Notes under the pieces: model-generated
The model's database searches: none
Told to the model about the DNA's origin: nothing
What the model saw: the letters and a program-made list of their open reading frames with translations, nothing else
Made by a program: the position numbers and the translations under genes
Shown here: positions 46,001 to 61,000 of the stretch, one piece after another
How positions within the stretch are numbered: position 1 is the stretch's first letter
Layout: the number at the start of each line of letters is the position of its first letter
Source: Mya arenaria
Lineage: Eukaryota > Mollusca > Bivalvia > Myida > Myidae
Length of the DNA: 64,000 nt
Direction of reading: 5' to 3'
Assembly: GCF_026914265.1 (NCBI RefSeq)
Contig: NC_069125.1
Span: forward strand, 76,385,546 to 76,449,545

Positions 46001-49000
46001 AAATGACAAACCAAAATAACAAATAATAACAAAAATAGCTGATGTTTCCATTTCATATAGTAAGCTACATTTACGATTGACAAATACACACATAATATGT
46101 ACACTACTAAAAGTTTCTGAATTATAAAAAGAACCAGAATATTTTTAAAACATAGTTGTTCAGTGTGTGTAAACCACGTGATAAATGACGTCATATATGC
46201 TACGTCGGAAGGCAATATTTTGCTTAAATCAAAGATAACTTTTAGCTTACTTCTCCATTTTAAAATGAAACAAAGGCCAGTCTATGCAGCTTAAAGAGCC
46301 CCACCTTTGTTTTATAACCGGAGTTTGATAAGGTGATTAGTTTCATCAAACACTTCGACAAACCTGTTTCCCAAACAAGGTTTTGACAGTGCTCTGTCAG
46401 ACGGCCGTATCATGAAAAGGTTTGTCGAGGTGTTATAAGAAACTAAACTCTCAATCAAAATTTGGTAAAAGACTGAAGGCGGGGCTCCGTAAGCTGCATA
46501 GACTGCGCTATGTTTCATTTAAAATGGTAAAGAAAATGAAAAGTTATCATTGTTTTAAGTCTTTAATCCAAGAAAAATATTGCCTTCCAACGCAGCATTT
46601 ATGACGCAATTTATCACGTGGTTTACACACACTGGTTGTTATAACAGTAACAGCATGTTGTATTGAATTTTCAACTTTACATACTAAAGTCATTTATCTT
46701 TTAATATAGCAAATAAGAGTGTTGAACCCACTTGTTGCAAGCCATCCTCCACTTCGGCCCACTGGTGACGTCAAGGACAAGGATGCCATTTTCACACTCG
46801 ACACACTCGCACACACCCGTGTGGGCGAGGGAGTGGGCACATGTTGGGTGTGTGCACTCACTACAACCCATACCCTTACGCATGTCCTTGAATGGTGGGT
46901 TGTTAAAACAGTATGGACACAATGGGTACGTCTGAAAACACATTACACATTGTCAGCATATGCAATAAACATAACATCACTCAGATGCTAAATGAAGTCT
47001 TCTTATCAAATGCATTGGGGACAAATTCAGATAAATTGTAAACTTTGTTACACATATCATAAAATTTCGTTTGATTGAGCAGGAACAATGGATTCTATCC
47101 AAATCCTAAACTACAATAGTTATACATGTACACGATAATGTCCTTCAAGTGGATAACAGTGGTAACCATCAAGAGGACAAAATAACATTACCTTTCCCCT
47201 GGCACCAGTTGTCCAGAGCACAAGCTCAAAGTCATCGAGTGGACACTTAAGCTCTTTGTACAGTTTGATGTTGCCATGTTGGGGCAGCGTGTACGTCTCA
47301 TCACACTGGGAGCAGTGCAACCGGCTTGGCTTTGCCTGTATGTACTTCATGTATCGACGACACTTTCCACATCTGCAGAACCAAGTCATTCAGGGTTAGT
47401 TATGACAAAAAGCGATCACCTGTAAACTACATAAGTAATAAAAGATCCTCTGTCAAAGAATGAGATTAAGAGCAACGAAAAGAATTATCATGAAAGTTGG
47501 GGGCACTACAAGATAAACCTTTGTCTGCATAATTCTCTTTTGTTTTGCAAGAAAAAAGACATTTAAGCCCTAAAATTAGTCTGTTGGATGAACAGGCCCA
47601 AAATATTATTCTACTGCTTGACATTACATTTTTAACAAGCCCTGCTGTATAAAACACGGAATTTGAGCAAGCCAGGAAAGCATTGTACCAGTGCAGGGCT
47701 TGCGGGCTTGTGCTTATTTCGACCTCTGTGTGTTTAATAAATACAGCAGATTTTTTAACTATTGTGAAAAATAAATCTCTCTAACAAACTGAAATATATC
47801 ACAGTTTCACAAAGTTCTAATTTGAAATGTAAGTGGGCAATAAAGAGAACTCCGAGAACTTTTATATGGATTCCTATAAACAAAATTGAGTAGTTCATTA
47901 AGAAAAAAGTTTCTGTAACTATGTTCAAATGTGTTTCTTTGGCTTCCAAAAGAGTGTCTGACAGCTCACCTGAACATTAGTCAAGAGTATACAAGATTAG
48001 TCTATAGCATCACAGATAATAGGCATGTCTTCCAACAGAAGATCTACTTTAGTTCAAGATGACAGGACAATACTAGACACAATGATTTATTAATAAATCT
48101 TTTTGGACCTTCTGATTTTTTTTTAATAATACCCTATTTTTCAAATATTTAATACATTTAATGAAGGCACTCGACACAAGATGGTCAAATACAGTATTTT
48201 CTAAAAACAAGCCTAGAATTATCAATACAAGCTATTATAAGGCCGATAAAACATCGTTTTACATGATTAAAAGAATGTTTAGTCAATGTTTAAATTGAAT
48301 TTACTTGTTTAAAAATAACCCATAGTGGTTTCAAAGTTTTTTTCTGGGATTTACACGGGAGACAACTGCAAAAGAAACATGTGTCAAAATCGATGTGATA
48401 ATCAATATTCAATGCATTGTGCACAACAATATCAATGTTATGTAAACTTTTGACAATTTTTGTTTTTTCTTGCAATGATATCATCTAATCTCTAGTCCCT
48501 TTAAGGGTTGATATTACCTGGACATGGCTTTCCCAGAGGCTGACAGGGGGGAGAATGAGACCTCAAACAGCTCGTCCATGCCCATAATGTTCAGCACAAA
48601 GTACTTGAATTTTAGGTGGAAGATGTTGATACCATGCTGGAGGACAGACTCATAGTCTGCCCGTCCGTGTGAAATCAGATTTAGCTGCTGCTCCACGGCG
48701 GAACGCATTGTGGGCAACACCAGGTCAGGGTCGATCTGTGGTCAAAACCACTCTCATAAAGTAAACAGCACAAAACATCTCAAATACAGTAAAGGGCCAA
48801 CAACAGAACAATGTACATTCTACTTTTCACCTATGAGCTATGCTCTTTTTTTATAATTTTCTTGTACTAGAATAGGGCCTCAATTTGCATAATTACTTTT
48901 ACACAGCTATTAACTATATTTAACATACCTAGTATTTAAACATATTAATTTATTATAACAACTGATATTGAGACTTTGCAGAGTAGATTACTTTAAGCAT

Positions 49001-52000
49001 GTATTAGACTTTGATGCAGAATACATTTAACAAGCTTGATGTTTAATGCAAAGGGTGTGGCATGCACAGTTACAAGGATAACAGTCCAGTACCTTCTGGT
49101 ATCCATGCACAAGAACCACCCCAAGGGTTGTTGGCTTGAGTTTGCGGCCCGGGATGATGTTCACATAGTTTCTCTCACAGATGTTGTTAATGTGGACAGG
49201 GATGCTGGCGTCTGTCCCTATACCATGCTTCTCCATGAGCGAGATAAGCTCGGACTCTGTAAGGTAGTCTGGGGGGCTTGTCTGTCTCTCAACCAGTTTC
49301 ACCTGACAAACACCATGGAACAGAAGAGGAATTCAATTATTGATATAAAGTTTTTACCAGTCAAACTTCAATTATAAAGAGTAACAACATTTTATCTTGG
49401 GACTCTGACTTACCAAACTACAAAAGCAGTGATGGATTATTGGTATAAGACTTTTAAATTTTTCATATAAATGAAAGAAGTCCCTGTCAAACTGTACTAA
49501 ACAGCATATTTTTGCAAAACCAATCCCTTAATTAAACAACATGATGGGATAATGTCACAAGCCTGTTAACACGTACATCCTGGACAGGGCAGAGTTGCTC
49601 CCTCTTGAAGTCTGGTACCCGTTCATCGCTGGTGATCGCCTGCCAAGTCATCACACCTGTGAAGCCGGGATCCAGAAGCTGCTTTCCAGTAAATGAGAAG
49701 TGCTCCCCACCAACATCGAAATACACCGTTGTCTGCAGGTACTTGCAGTCAGGGCTTATCTGTAACATGCATTACTACATAAATACAAAATATATAACTA
49801 CAAACACTTGCGTCTCCTCCCAAAGTATATATCTCTTGCATACTGTGTAGGCATTTCCATTCAAATTGGCCATGCTTAAAAGTACCTTGTGCAACCCTTT
49901 TTTGTCTGAAATTGACTTTTTGAATTTATATAAATGTACATATATTCATGTTTTTCTGTACAAATCTTGAATAGTGTCACAGTTATGGGGATACAATCTG
50001 ATAAACAATTATCTATACACTGCCAACATTATCCCAAGGCCATACAAAAATGCCTTCTTTTTGGTTTGGAACAGAAAAATAGTTAAATGTTTAAGCCATT
50101 TAGTACAACTTTTAACAAAGACATTATATGTTTCAAAACAGTTTTCTTAAACATGAATGATAAAAAAGAGTTAGCACAGACATGCAAGTTTCATATAGCA
50201 AGGTCTACGGCAACCTCTGTACACTTCAACAATTCTAGATAAATATGGCTCTTAAAGCAGTCAGAAAAATTAGTCTTAGATCCTTTTGTTATTAAATTAT
50301 TTCATGTAGTTATCAGAAAACAAGCTGGCAGAGGTCTACCTAAAATAACAGTTCAACTTTTAGAAATATGGGAGATTTTTTCAGCAAACAGCCTATAAAG
50401 AAAAATTCCCTAATTTTGCCCCAGAAATTGTTTCTGTTAAAATGTTTCATTTTAGTTTTTGGTTCCTTTTGGTCACATCATTGTGTACAGGACAGTATCA
50501 AGAAAAATCAAGAGAAAATACTTAAAACCACTAATAGCTACGTAATAATGCTACCCCCATCTAGGGACACGATGATAGAGTTACCTGATAGTGCTACATC
50601 CATCCAGGGAAATGGTGAAGAAACTACTGAATAACGCTACATCCATCTAGGGAAATGGTGAAGGAACTACCCAATAATGCTACCCCCATCTAGGGAAATG
50701 GTGAAGGAACTACTGAATAATGCTACCCCCATCTAGGGAAATGGTGAAGGAACTACTCAATAATGCTACCCCCATCTAGGGACATGGTGAAGGAACTACC
50801 CAATAATGCTACCCCCATCTAGGGACATGGTGAAGGAACTACTCAATAATGCTACCCCCATCTAGGGACATGGTGAAGGAACTACTCAATAATGCTACCC
50901 CCATCTAGGGAAATGGTGAAGGAACTACCCAATAATGCTACCCCCATCTAGGGAAATGGTGAAGGAACTACTCAATAATGCTACCCCCATCTAGGGACAT
51001 GGTGAAGGAACTACCCAATAATGCTACCCCCATCTAGGGAAATGGTGAAGGAACTACTCAATAATGCTACCCCCATCTAGGGAAATGGTGAAGGAACTAC
51101 TCAATAACACTACCCCCATCTAGGGAAATGGTGAAGGAACTACTGAATAACGCTACATCCATCTAGGGAAATGGTGAAGGAACTACCCAATAATGCTACC
51201 CCCATCTATGGAAATGGTGAAGGAACTACTCAATAATGCTACCCCCATCTATGGAAATGGTGAAGGAACTACTCAATAATGCTACCCCCATCTAGGGAAA
51301 TGGTGAAGGAACTACTCAATAATGCTACCCCCATCTAGGGAAATGGTGAAGGAACTACCGTACTCAATAATGCTACCCCCATCTAGGGAAATGGTGAAGG
51401 AACTACTCAATAATGCTACCCCCATCTAGGGAAATGGTGAAGGAACTACTGTACTCAATAACACTACCCCCATCTAGGGAAATGGTGAAGGAACTACCGT
51501 ACTCAATAACACTACCCCCATCTAGGGAAATGGTGAAGGAACTACCGTACTCAATAATGCTACCCCCATCTTGGGAAATTGTGAAGGAACTACTCAATAA
51601 TGCTACCCCCATCTAGGGAAATGGTGAAGGAACTACTCAATAATGCTACCCCCATCTAGGGAAATGGTGAAGGAACTACCATACTCAATAATGCTACCCC
51701 CATCTAGGGAAATTGTGAAGGAACTACTCAATAATGCTACCCCCATCTAGGGAAATGGTGAAGGAACTACTCAATAAATGCTACCCCCATCTAGGGAAAT
51801 GGTGAAGGAACTACCGTACTCAATAATGCTACCCCCATCTAGGGAAATGGTGAAGGAACTACTCAATAATGCTACCCCCATCTAGGGAAATGGTGTCAGA
51901 TGGAGCTATCCAATAGTGCTACCGCCATCTAGGGACATGATAATGTAGCTACCCAATAACGCTACCCCCATCTAGGGACATGGTGTCAGATGGAGCTATC

Positions 52001-55000
52001 CAATAGTGCTACCCACATCTAGAGACATGATAATGGAGCTATCCAATAATGCTACCCCAATCTAGGGACATGATAATGGAGCTATCCAATGGGGCTACCC
52101 AATAACACAACCCCCATCTAGCGACATGATAATGGGGCTACTCAATAACACAACCCCAATCTAGGGACATGATAATGGAGCTATCCAATTATGCTACCCC
52201 CATCTAGGGACATAATAATGGAGCTATCCAATAACGCTACCCCCATCTAGGGACATGATAATGGGGCTACCCCAATTTAGAGACATGATGATTGAGGTAC
52301 CTGATAATGCAACCCACATCTAGGGACATGGTGATGGAGCTTTCTGATAATGGCATACCGTGGCAATGAAGTGGCGGGTGATGTAGTCATACAGGCGGAA
52401 AGCCTCATGACCCAGCTCTGCCTCGGTTGCTGACCTCATAGGTGTGATGGGAGGGTGGTCACCTACATCTGTACCCTTCCTAGAACACACAGTAAAGCAT
52501 GTCAAATTGTGGGTAGAGTTTCAGATACTGTAGTCATGATAGAAATTCCTTCAAAGATGAAAAATTTGTACATGTAATAGACAGTGCATACATTTTCTTT
52601 ATTCGAAATACTATTCCTTTTGAAGTAGTTCCAAAAATACACTTAAAATATGTATTGACTTCTATATGATTTCAACTCAATGTTCTAAAATCATTATTAC
52701 TGACGTAACACTATGTCACAGTTGATTGTAATGTATTTTTAGTTTTGTGCTCACTTTGGTTTAGAGATTCCGTCATTGAGAAGGTCTCTTACAGCACTGC
52801 CCCAGTCCGGGTGGTTCTGCAGCTGCTTCAATGCTCCGCTACAACATCAGAAACATAACGATATAGGTATGCAGAGAGGAAGAATATCAAAATGATTAAA
52901 AGAGCAAATGTTTTTAGACAAAGTTGAATTATAAATAAATACAAAATTTAACTTCAATTTTAACATAATTACTTATAACTTGCCAGAAGGTGAACTCAAA
53001 TAATGTACAACTTATTTTGTTGCAAAGCCTACGTGAGGTCGAAGTTTTCTGGATAATGTGTAGTTTCCGTCCTGGGGTAGCTGATGTAGCCCTGTGTATA
53101 AAGCCGCTCTGCAATCTGCATAGTCTGTTGGGGGCCAATACCTGTACAACACACAACAGTGGATCAGGGTACAATTATAACATGTGTTGCAGCACAACAG
53201 TGGATCAGGGTACAATTATAACATGTGTTGCAGCACAACAGTGGATCAGGGTACAATTATAACATGTGTTGCAGCACAACAGTGGATCAGGGTACAATTA
53301 TAACATGTGTTGCAGCACATCTCTGGATCAAGGTACAATTATAACATGTGTTGCAGCACAACTCTGGATCAGGGTACAATTATAACATGTGTTGCTGCAC
53401 AACAGCGGATCAAGGTACAATTATAACATGTGTTGCAGCACAACTCTCGATCAGGGTACAATTATAACATGTGTTGCACCACAACAGCGGATCAAGGTAC
53501 AATTATAGCATGTGTTGCTGCACAACAGTGGATCAGGGTACAATTATAACATGTGTTGCTGCACAACACTGGATCAGGGTACAATTATAGCATGTGTTGC
53601 TGCACAACAGTGGATCAGGGTACAATTATAACATGTGTTGCTGCACAACAGTGGATCAGGGTACAATTATAACATGTGTTGCAGCACATCTCTGGATCAG
53701 GGTACAATTATAACATGTGTTGCTGCACAACAGTGGATCAGGGTACAATTATAACATGTGTTGCACCACAACACTGGATCAGGGTACAATTATAGCATGT
53801 GTTGCAGCACAACAGTGGATCAGGGTACAATTATAACATGTGTTGATGCACAACAGTGGATCAGGGTACAATTATAACATGTGTTGCTGCACAACACTGG
53901 ATCAGGGTACAATTATAGCATGTGTTGCTGCACAACAGCGGATCAGGGTACAATTATAACATGTGTTGCTGCACAACAGTGGATCAGGGTACAATTATAA
54001 CATGTGTTGCTGCACAACACTGGATCAGGGTACAATTATAACATGTGTTGCAGCACAACAGCGGATCAAGGTACAATTATAACATGTGTTGCTGCACAAC
54101 ATTGGATCAAGGTACAATTATAACATGTGTTGCTGCACAACATTGGATCAAGGTACAATTATAACATGTGTTGCAGCATATCTCTGGATCAGGGTACAAT
54201 TATAGCATGTGTTGCAGCACAACTCTGGATCAGGGTACAATTATAACATGTGTTGCTGCACAACAGTGGATCAAGGTACAATTATAACATGTGTTGCAGC
54301 ATATCTCTGGATCAGGGTACAATTATAACATGTGTTGCTGCACAACAGTGGATCAAGGTACAATTATAGCATGTGTTGCAGCACAACTCTGGATCAGGGT
54401 ACAATTATAACATGTGTTGCTGCACAACAGTGGATCAAGGTACAATTATAACATGTGTTGCAGCATATCTCTGGATCAGGGTACAATTATAGCATGTGTT
54501 GCAGCACAACTCTGGATCAGGGTACAATTATAACATGTGTTGCTGCACAACAGCGGATCAAGGTACAATTATAACATGTGTTGCTGCACAACATTGGATC
54601 AAGGTACAATTATAACATGTGTTGCTGCACAACAGTGGATCAGGGTACAATTATAACATGTGTTGCAGCACAACAGCGGATCAAGGTACAATTATAACAT
54701 GTGTTGCAGCACAACAGCGGATCAAGGTACAATTATAACATGTGTTGCAGCACAACAGCGGATCAAGGTACAATTATAACATGTGTTGCAGCACAACAGC
54801 GGATCAGGGTACAATTATAACATGTGTTGCAGCACAACTCTGGATCAGGGTACAATTATAACATGTGTTGCTGCACAACACTGGATCAGGGTACAATTAT
54901 AACATGTGTTGCTGCACAACAGCGGATCAGGGTACAATTATAACATGTGTTGCTGCACAACAGCGGATCAAGGTACAATTATAACATGTGTTGCAGCACA

Positions 55001-58000
55001 ACAGCGGATCAGGGTACAATTATAACATGTGTTGCTGCACAACACTGGATCAGGGTACAATTATAACATGTGTTGCTGCACAACACTGGATCAGGGTACA
55101 ATTATAACATGTGTTGCTGCACAACACTGGATCAAGGTACAATTATAACATGTGTTGCTGCACAACATTGGATCAAGGTACAATTATAACATGTGTTGCT
55201 GCACAACAGTGGATCAGGGTACAATTATAACATGTGTTGCAGCACAACAGCGGATCAAGGTACAATTATAACATGTGTTGCAGCACAACAGCGGATCAGG
55301 GTACAATTATAACATGTGTTGCTGCACAACACTGGATCAGGGTACAATTATAACATGTGTTGCAGCACAACAGTGGATCAGGGTACAATTATAACATGTG
55401 TTGCTGCACAACACTGGATCAAGGTACAATTATAACATGTGTTGCTGCACAACATTGGATCAAGGTACAATTATAACATGTGTTGCTGCACAACAGTGGA
55501 TCAGGGTACAATTATAACATGTGTTGCAGCACAACAGCGGATCAAGGTACAATTATAACATGTGTTGCAGCACAACTCTGGATCAGGGTACAATTATAAC
55601 ATGTGTTGCTGCACAACACTGGATCAAGGTACAATTATAACATGTGTTGCAGCACAACTCTCTATCAGGGTACAATTATAACATGTGTTGCACCACAACA
55701 GCGGATCAAGGTACAATTATAGCATGAGTTGCTGCACAACAGTGGATCAGGGTACAATTATTACATGTGTTGCAGCACAACAGTGGATCAAGGTACAATT
55801 ATAACATGTGTTGCAGCACAACAGTGGATCAGGGTACAATTATAACATGTGTTGCAGCACAACATTGGATCAAGGTACAATTATAACATGTGTTGCTGCA
55901 CAACACTGGATCAAGGTACAATTATAACATGTGTTGCTGCACAACAGTGGATCAGGGTACAATTATAACATGTGTTGCAGCACAACATTGGATCAAGGTA
56001 CAATTATAACATGTGTTGCTGCACAACACTGGATCAAGGTACAATTATAACATGTGTTGCACCACAACAGCGGATCAAGGTACAATTATAGCATGAGTTG
56101 CTGCACAACAGTGGATCAGGGTACAATTATAACATGTGTTGCAGCACAACTCTGGATCAGGGTACAATTATAACATGAGTTGCAGCACAACAAAGTCTCA
56201 GGGTACAATTATAACATGAGTTGCTGCACAACACTGGATCAGGGTACAATTATAACATGTGTTGCAGCACATCTCTGGATCAGGGTACAATTATAACATG
56301 TGTTGCTGCACAACACTGGATCAGGGTACAATTATAACATGTGTTGCTCCACAACACTGGATCAGGGTACAATTATAACATGTGTTGCAGCACAACAAAG
56401 TCTCAGGGTACAATTATAACATGAGTTGCTGCACAGCACTGGATCAGGGTACAATTATAACATGTGTTGCTCCACAACACTGGATCAGGGTACAATTATA
56501 ACATGTGTTGCAGCACAACAAAGTCTCAGGGTACAATTATAACATGTGTTGCAGCACAACAAAGTCTCAGGGTACAATTATAACATGTGTTGCTGCACAA
56601 CAGTGGATCAGGGTACAATTATAACATGTGTTGCAGCACAACATTGGATCAAGGTACAATTATAACATGTGTTGCTGCACAACACTGGATCAAGGTACAA
56701 TTATAACATGTGTTGCACCACAACAGCGGATCAAGGTACAATTATAGCATGAGTTGCTGCACAACAGTGGATCAGGGTACAATTATAACATGTGTTGCAG
56801 CACAACTCTGGATCAGGGTACAATTATAACATGAGTTGCAGCACAACAAAGTCTCAGGGTACAATTATAACATGAGTTGCTGCACAACACTGGATCAGGG
56901 TACACTTATAACATGAGTTGCTGCACAACACTGGATCAGGGTACAATTATAACATGTGTTGCAGCACATCTCTGGATCAGGGTACAATTATAACATGAGT
57001 TGCTGCACAACACTGGATCAGGGTACAATTATAACATGTGTTGCAGCACATCACTGGATCAGGGTACAATTATAGCATGAGTTGCTGCACAACAGTGGAT
57101 CAGGGTACAATTATAACATGTGTTGCAGCACAACTCTGGATCAGGGTACAATTATAACATGAGTTGCAGCACAACAAAGTCTCAGGGTACAATTATAACA
57201 TGAGTTGCTGCACAACACTGGATCAGGGTACAATTATAACATGTGTTGCAGCACATCTCTGGATCAGGGTACAATTATAACATGTGTTGCTGCACAACAC
57301 TGGATCAGGGTACAATTATAACATGTGTTGCTCCACAACACTGGATCAGGGTACAATTATAACATGTGTTGCAGCACAACAAAGTCTCAGGGTACAATTA
57401 TAACATGAGTTGCTGCACAGCACTGGATCAGGGTACAATTATAACATGTGTTGCTCCACAACACTGGATCAGGGTACAATTATAACATGTGTTGCAGCAC
57501 AACAAAGTCTCAGGGTACAATTATAACATGTGTTGCAGCACAACAAAGTCTCAGGGTACAATTATAACATGAGTTGCTGCACAACTCTGGATCAGGGTAC
57601 AATTATAACATGTGTTGCTCCACAACACTGGATCAGGGTACAATTATAACATGTGTTGCAGCACAACAAAGTCTCAGGGTACAATTATAACATGTGTTGC
57701 AGCACATCACTGGATCAGGGTACAATTATAACATGTGTTGCTGCACAACACTGGATCAGGGTACAATTATAACATGTGTTGCTGCACAACACTGGATCAG
57801 GGTACAATTATAACATGTGTTGCTGCACAACAAAGTCTCAGGGTACAATTATAACATGTGTTGCAGCACATCACTGGATCAGGGTACAATTATAACATGT
57901 GTTGCAGCACAACACTGGATCAGGGTACAATTATAACATGTGTTGCAGCACATCTCTGGATCAGGGTACAATTATAACATGTGTTGCTGCACAACACTGG

Positions 58001-61000
58001 ATCAGGGTACAATTATAACATGTGTTGCAGCACAACAGTGGATCAGGGTACAATTATAACATGTGTTGCTGCACAACACTGGATCAGGGTACAATTATAA
58101 CATGTGTTGCTGCACAACACTGGATCAGGGTACAATTATAACATGTGTTGCTCCACAACTCTGGATCAGGGTACAATTATAACATGTGTTGCAGCACATC
58201 TCTGGATCAGGGTACAATTATAACATGTGTTGCTGCACAACACTGGATCAGGGTACAATTATAACATGTGTTGCTGCACAACTCTGGATCAGGGTACAAT
58301 TATAACATGTGTTGCTCCACAACTCTGGATCAGGGTACAATTATAACATGAGTTGCAGCACAACAAAGTCTCAGGGTACAATTATAACATGAGTTGCTGC
58401 ACAACTCTGGATCAGGGTACAATTATAACATGTGTTGCAGCATATCTCTGGATCAGGGTACAATTATAACATGAGTTGCTGCACAACTCTGGATCAGGGT
58501 ACAATTATAACATGTGTTGCAGCACATCTCTGGATCAAGGTACAATTATAACATGTGTTGCAGCACAACTCTGGATCAGGGTACAATTATAACATGTGTT
58601 GCTGCACAACACTGGATCAGGGTACAATTATAACATGTGTTGCAGCACAACAAAGTCTCAGGGTACAATTATAACATGAGTTGCTGCACAACACTGGATC
58701 AGGGTACAATTATAACATGTGTTGCAGCACATCTCTGGATCAAGGTACAATTATAACATGTGTTGCAGCACAACTCTGGATCAGGGTACAATTATAACAT
58801 GTGTTGCTGCACAACACTGGATCAAGGTACAATTATAACATGTGTTGCAGCACAACTCTCGATCAGGGTACAATTATAACATGTGTTGCACCACAACAGC
58901 GGATCAAGGTACAATTATAGCATGAGTTGCAGCACATCTCTGGATCAGGGTACAATTATAACATGTGTTGCAGCACATCTCTGGATCAAGGTACAATTAT
59001 AACATGTGTTGCTGCACAACACTGGATCAGGGTACAATTATAACATGTGTTGCTGCACAACTCTGGATCAGGGTACAATTATAACATGTGTTGCTGCACA
59101 ACAGTGGATCAGGGTACAATTATAACATGTGTTGCAGCACATCTCTGGATCAGGGTACAATTATAACATGTGTTGCAGCACATCTCTGGATCAAGGTACA
59201 ATTATAACATGTGTTGCTGCACAACACTTGATCAGGGTACAATTATAACATGTGTTGCTGCACAACAGTGGATCAGGGTACAATTATAGCATGTGTTGCT
59301 GCACAACTCTGGATCAGGGTACAATTATAACATGTGTTGCTGCACAACACTGGATCAAGGTACAATTATAACATGTGTTGCTGCACAACACTGGATCAGG
59401 GTACAATTATAACATGTGTTGCAGCACAACAGTGGATCAGGGTACAATTATAGCATGTGTTGCTGCACAACAGCGGATCAAGGTACAATTATAGCATGAG
59501 TTGCTGCACAACAGTGGATCAGGGTACACTTATAGCATGTGTTGCAGCACAACTCTGGATCAGGGTACAATTATAACATGTGTTGCTGCACAACTCTGGA
59601 TCAGGGTACAATTATAACATGTGTTGCTGCACAACACTGGATCAAGGTACAATTATAACATGTGTTGCTGCACAACACTGGATCAGGGTACAATTATAAC
59701 ATGTGTTGCAGCACAACAGTGGATCAGGGTACAATTATAACATGTGTTGCAGCACAACAGCGGATCAAGGTACAATTATAACATGTGTTGCTGCACAACA
59801 GTGGATCAGGGTACAATTATAACATGTGTTGCTGCACAACTCTGGATCAGGGTACAATTATAACATGTGTTGCAGCACAACAGCGGATCAAGGTACAATT
59901 ATAACATGTGTTGCTGCACAACAGCGGATCAAGGTACAATTATAACATGTGTTGCTGCACAACTCTGGATCAGGGTACAATTATAACATGTGTTGCTGCA
60001 CAACAGTGGATCAGGGTACAATTATAACATGTGTTGCTGCACAACACTGGATCAGGGTACAATTATAACATGTGTTGCTGCACAACTCTGGATCAGGGTA
60101 CAATTATAACATGTGTTGCTGCACAACACTGGATCAGGGTACAATTATAACATGTGTTGCAGCACAACAGTGGATCAGGGTACAATTATAACATGTGTTG
60201 CTGCACAACACTGGATCAGGGTACAATTATAACATGTGTTGCTGCACAACACTGGATCAAGGTACAATTATAACATGTGTTGCTGCACAACTCTGGATCA
60301 GGGTACAATTATAACATGTGTTGCTGCACAACACTGGATCAAGGTACAATTATAACATGTGTTGCTGCACAACTCTGGATCAGGGTACAATTATAACATG
60401 TGTTGCAGCACATCTCTGGATCAGGGTACAATTATAACATGTGTTGCTGCACAACACTGGATCAGGGTACAATTATAACATGTGTTGCTGCACAACATTG
60501 GATCAGGGTACAATTATAACATGTGTTGCTGCACAACACTGGATCAGGGTACAATTATAACATGAGTTGCTGCACAGCAATGTCTCAGGGTACAATTATA
60601 ACATGTGTTGCTGCACAACACTGGATCAAGGTACAATTATAACATGTGTTGCAGCACAGCAATGTCTCAGGGTACAATTATAACATGTGTTGCAGCACAA
60701 CATTGGATCAAGGTACAATTATAACATGAGTTGCTGCACAGCAATGTCTCAGGGTACAATTATAACATGTGTTGCTGCACAACACTGGATCAAGGTACAA
60801 TTATAACATGAGTTGCTGCACAACAATGTCTCAGGGTACAATTATAACATGTGTTGCAGCACATCTCTGGATCAAGGTACAATTATAACATGTGTTGCAG
60901 CACATCTCTGGATCAGGGTACAATTATAACATGTGTTGCCGCACAACAGCGGATCAAGGTACAATTATAACATGTGTTGCTGCACAACAATGTCTCAGGG

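Noticed and set aside
51403-51616. Frames of 67-69 codons over the 43-bp array
   Set aside because: They occur only where 5-base insertions make 48-bp units divisible by three; an artefact of the repeat.
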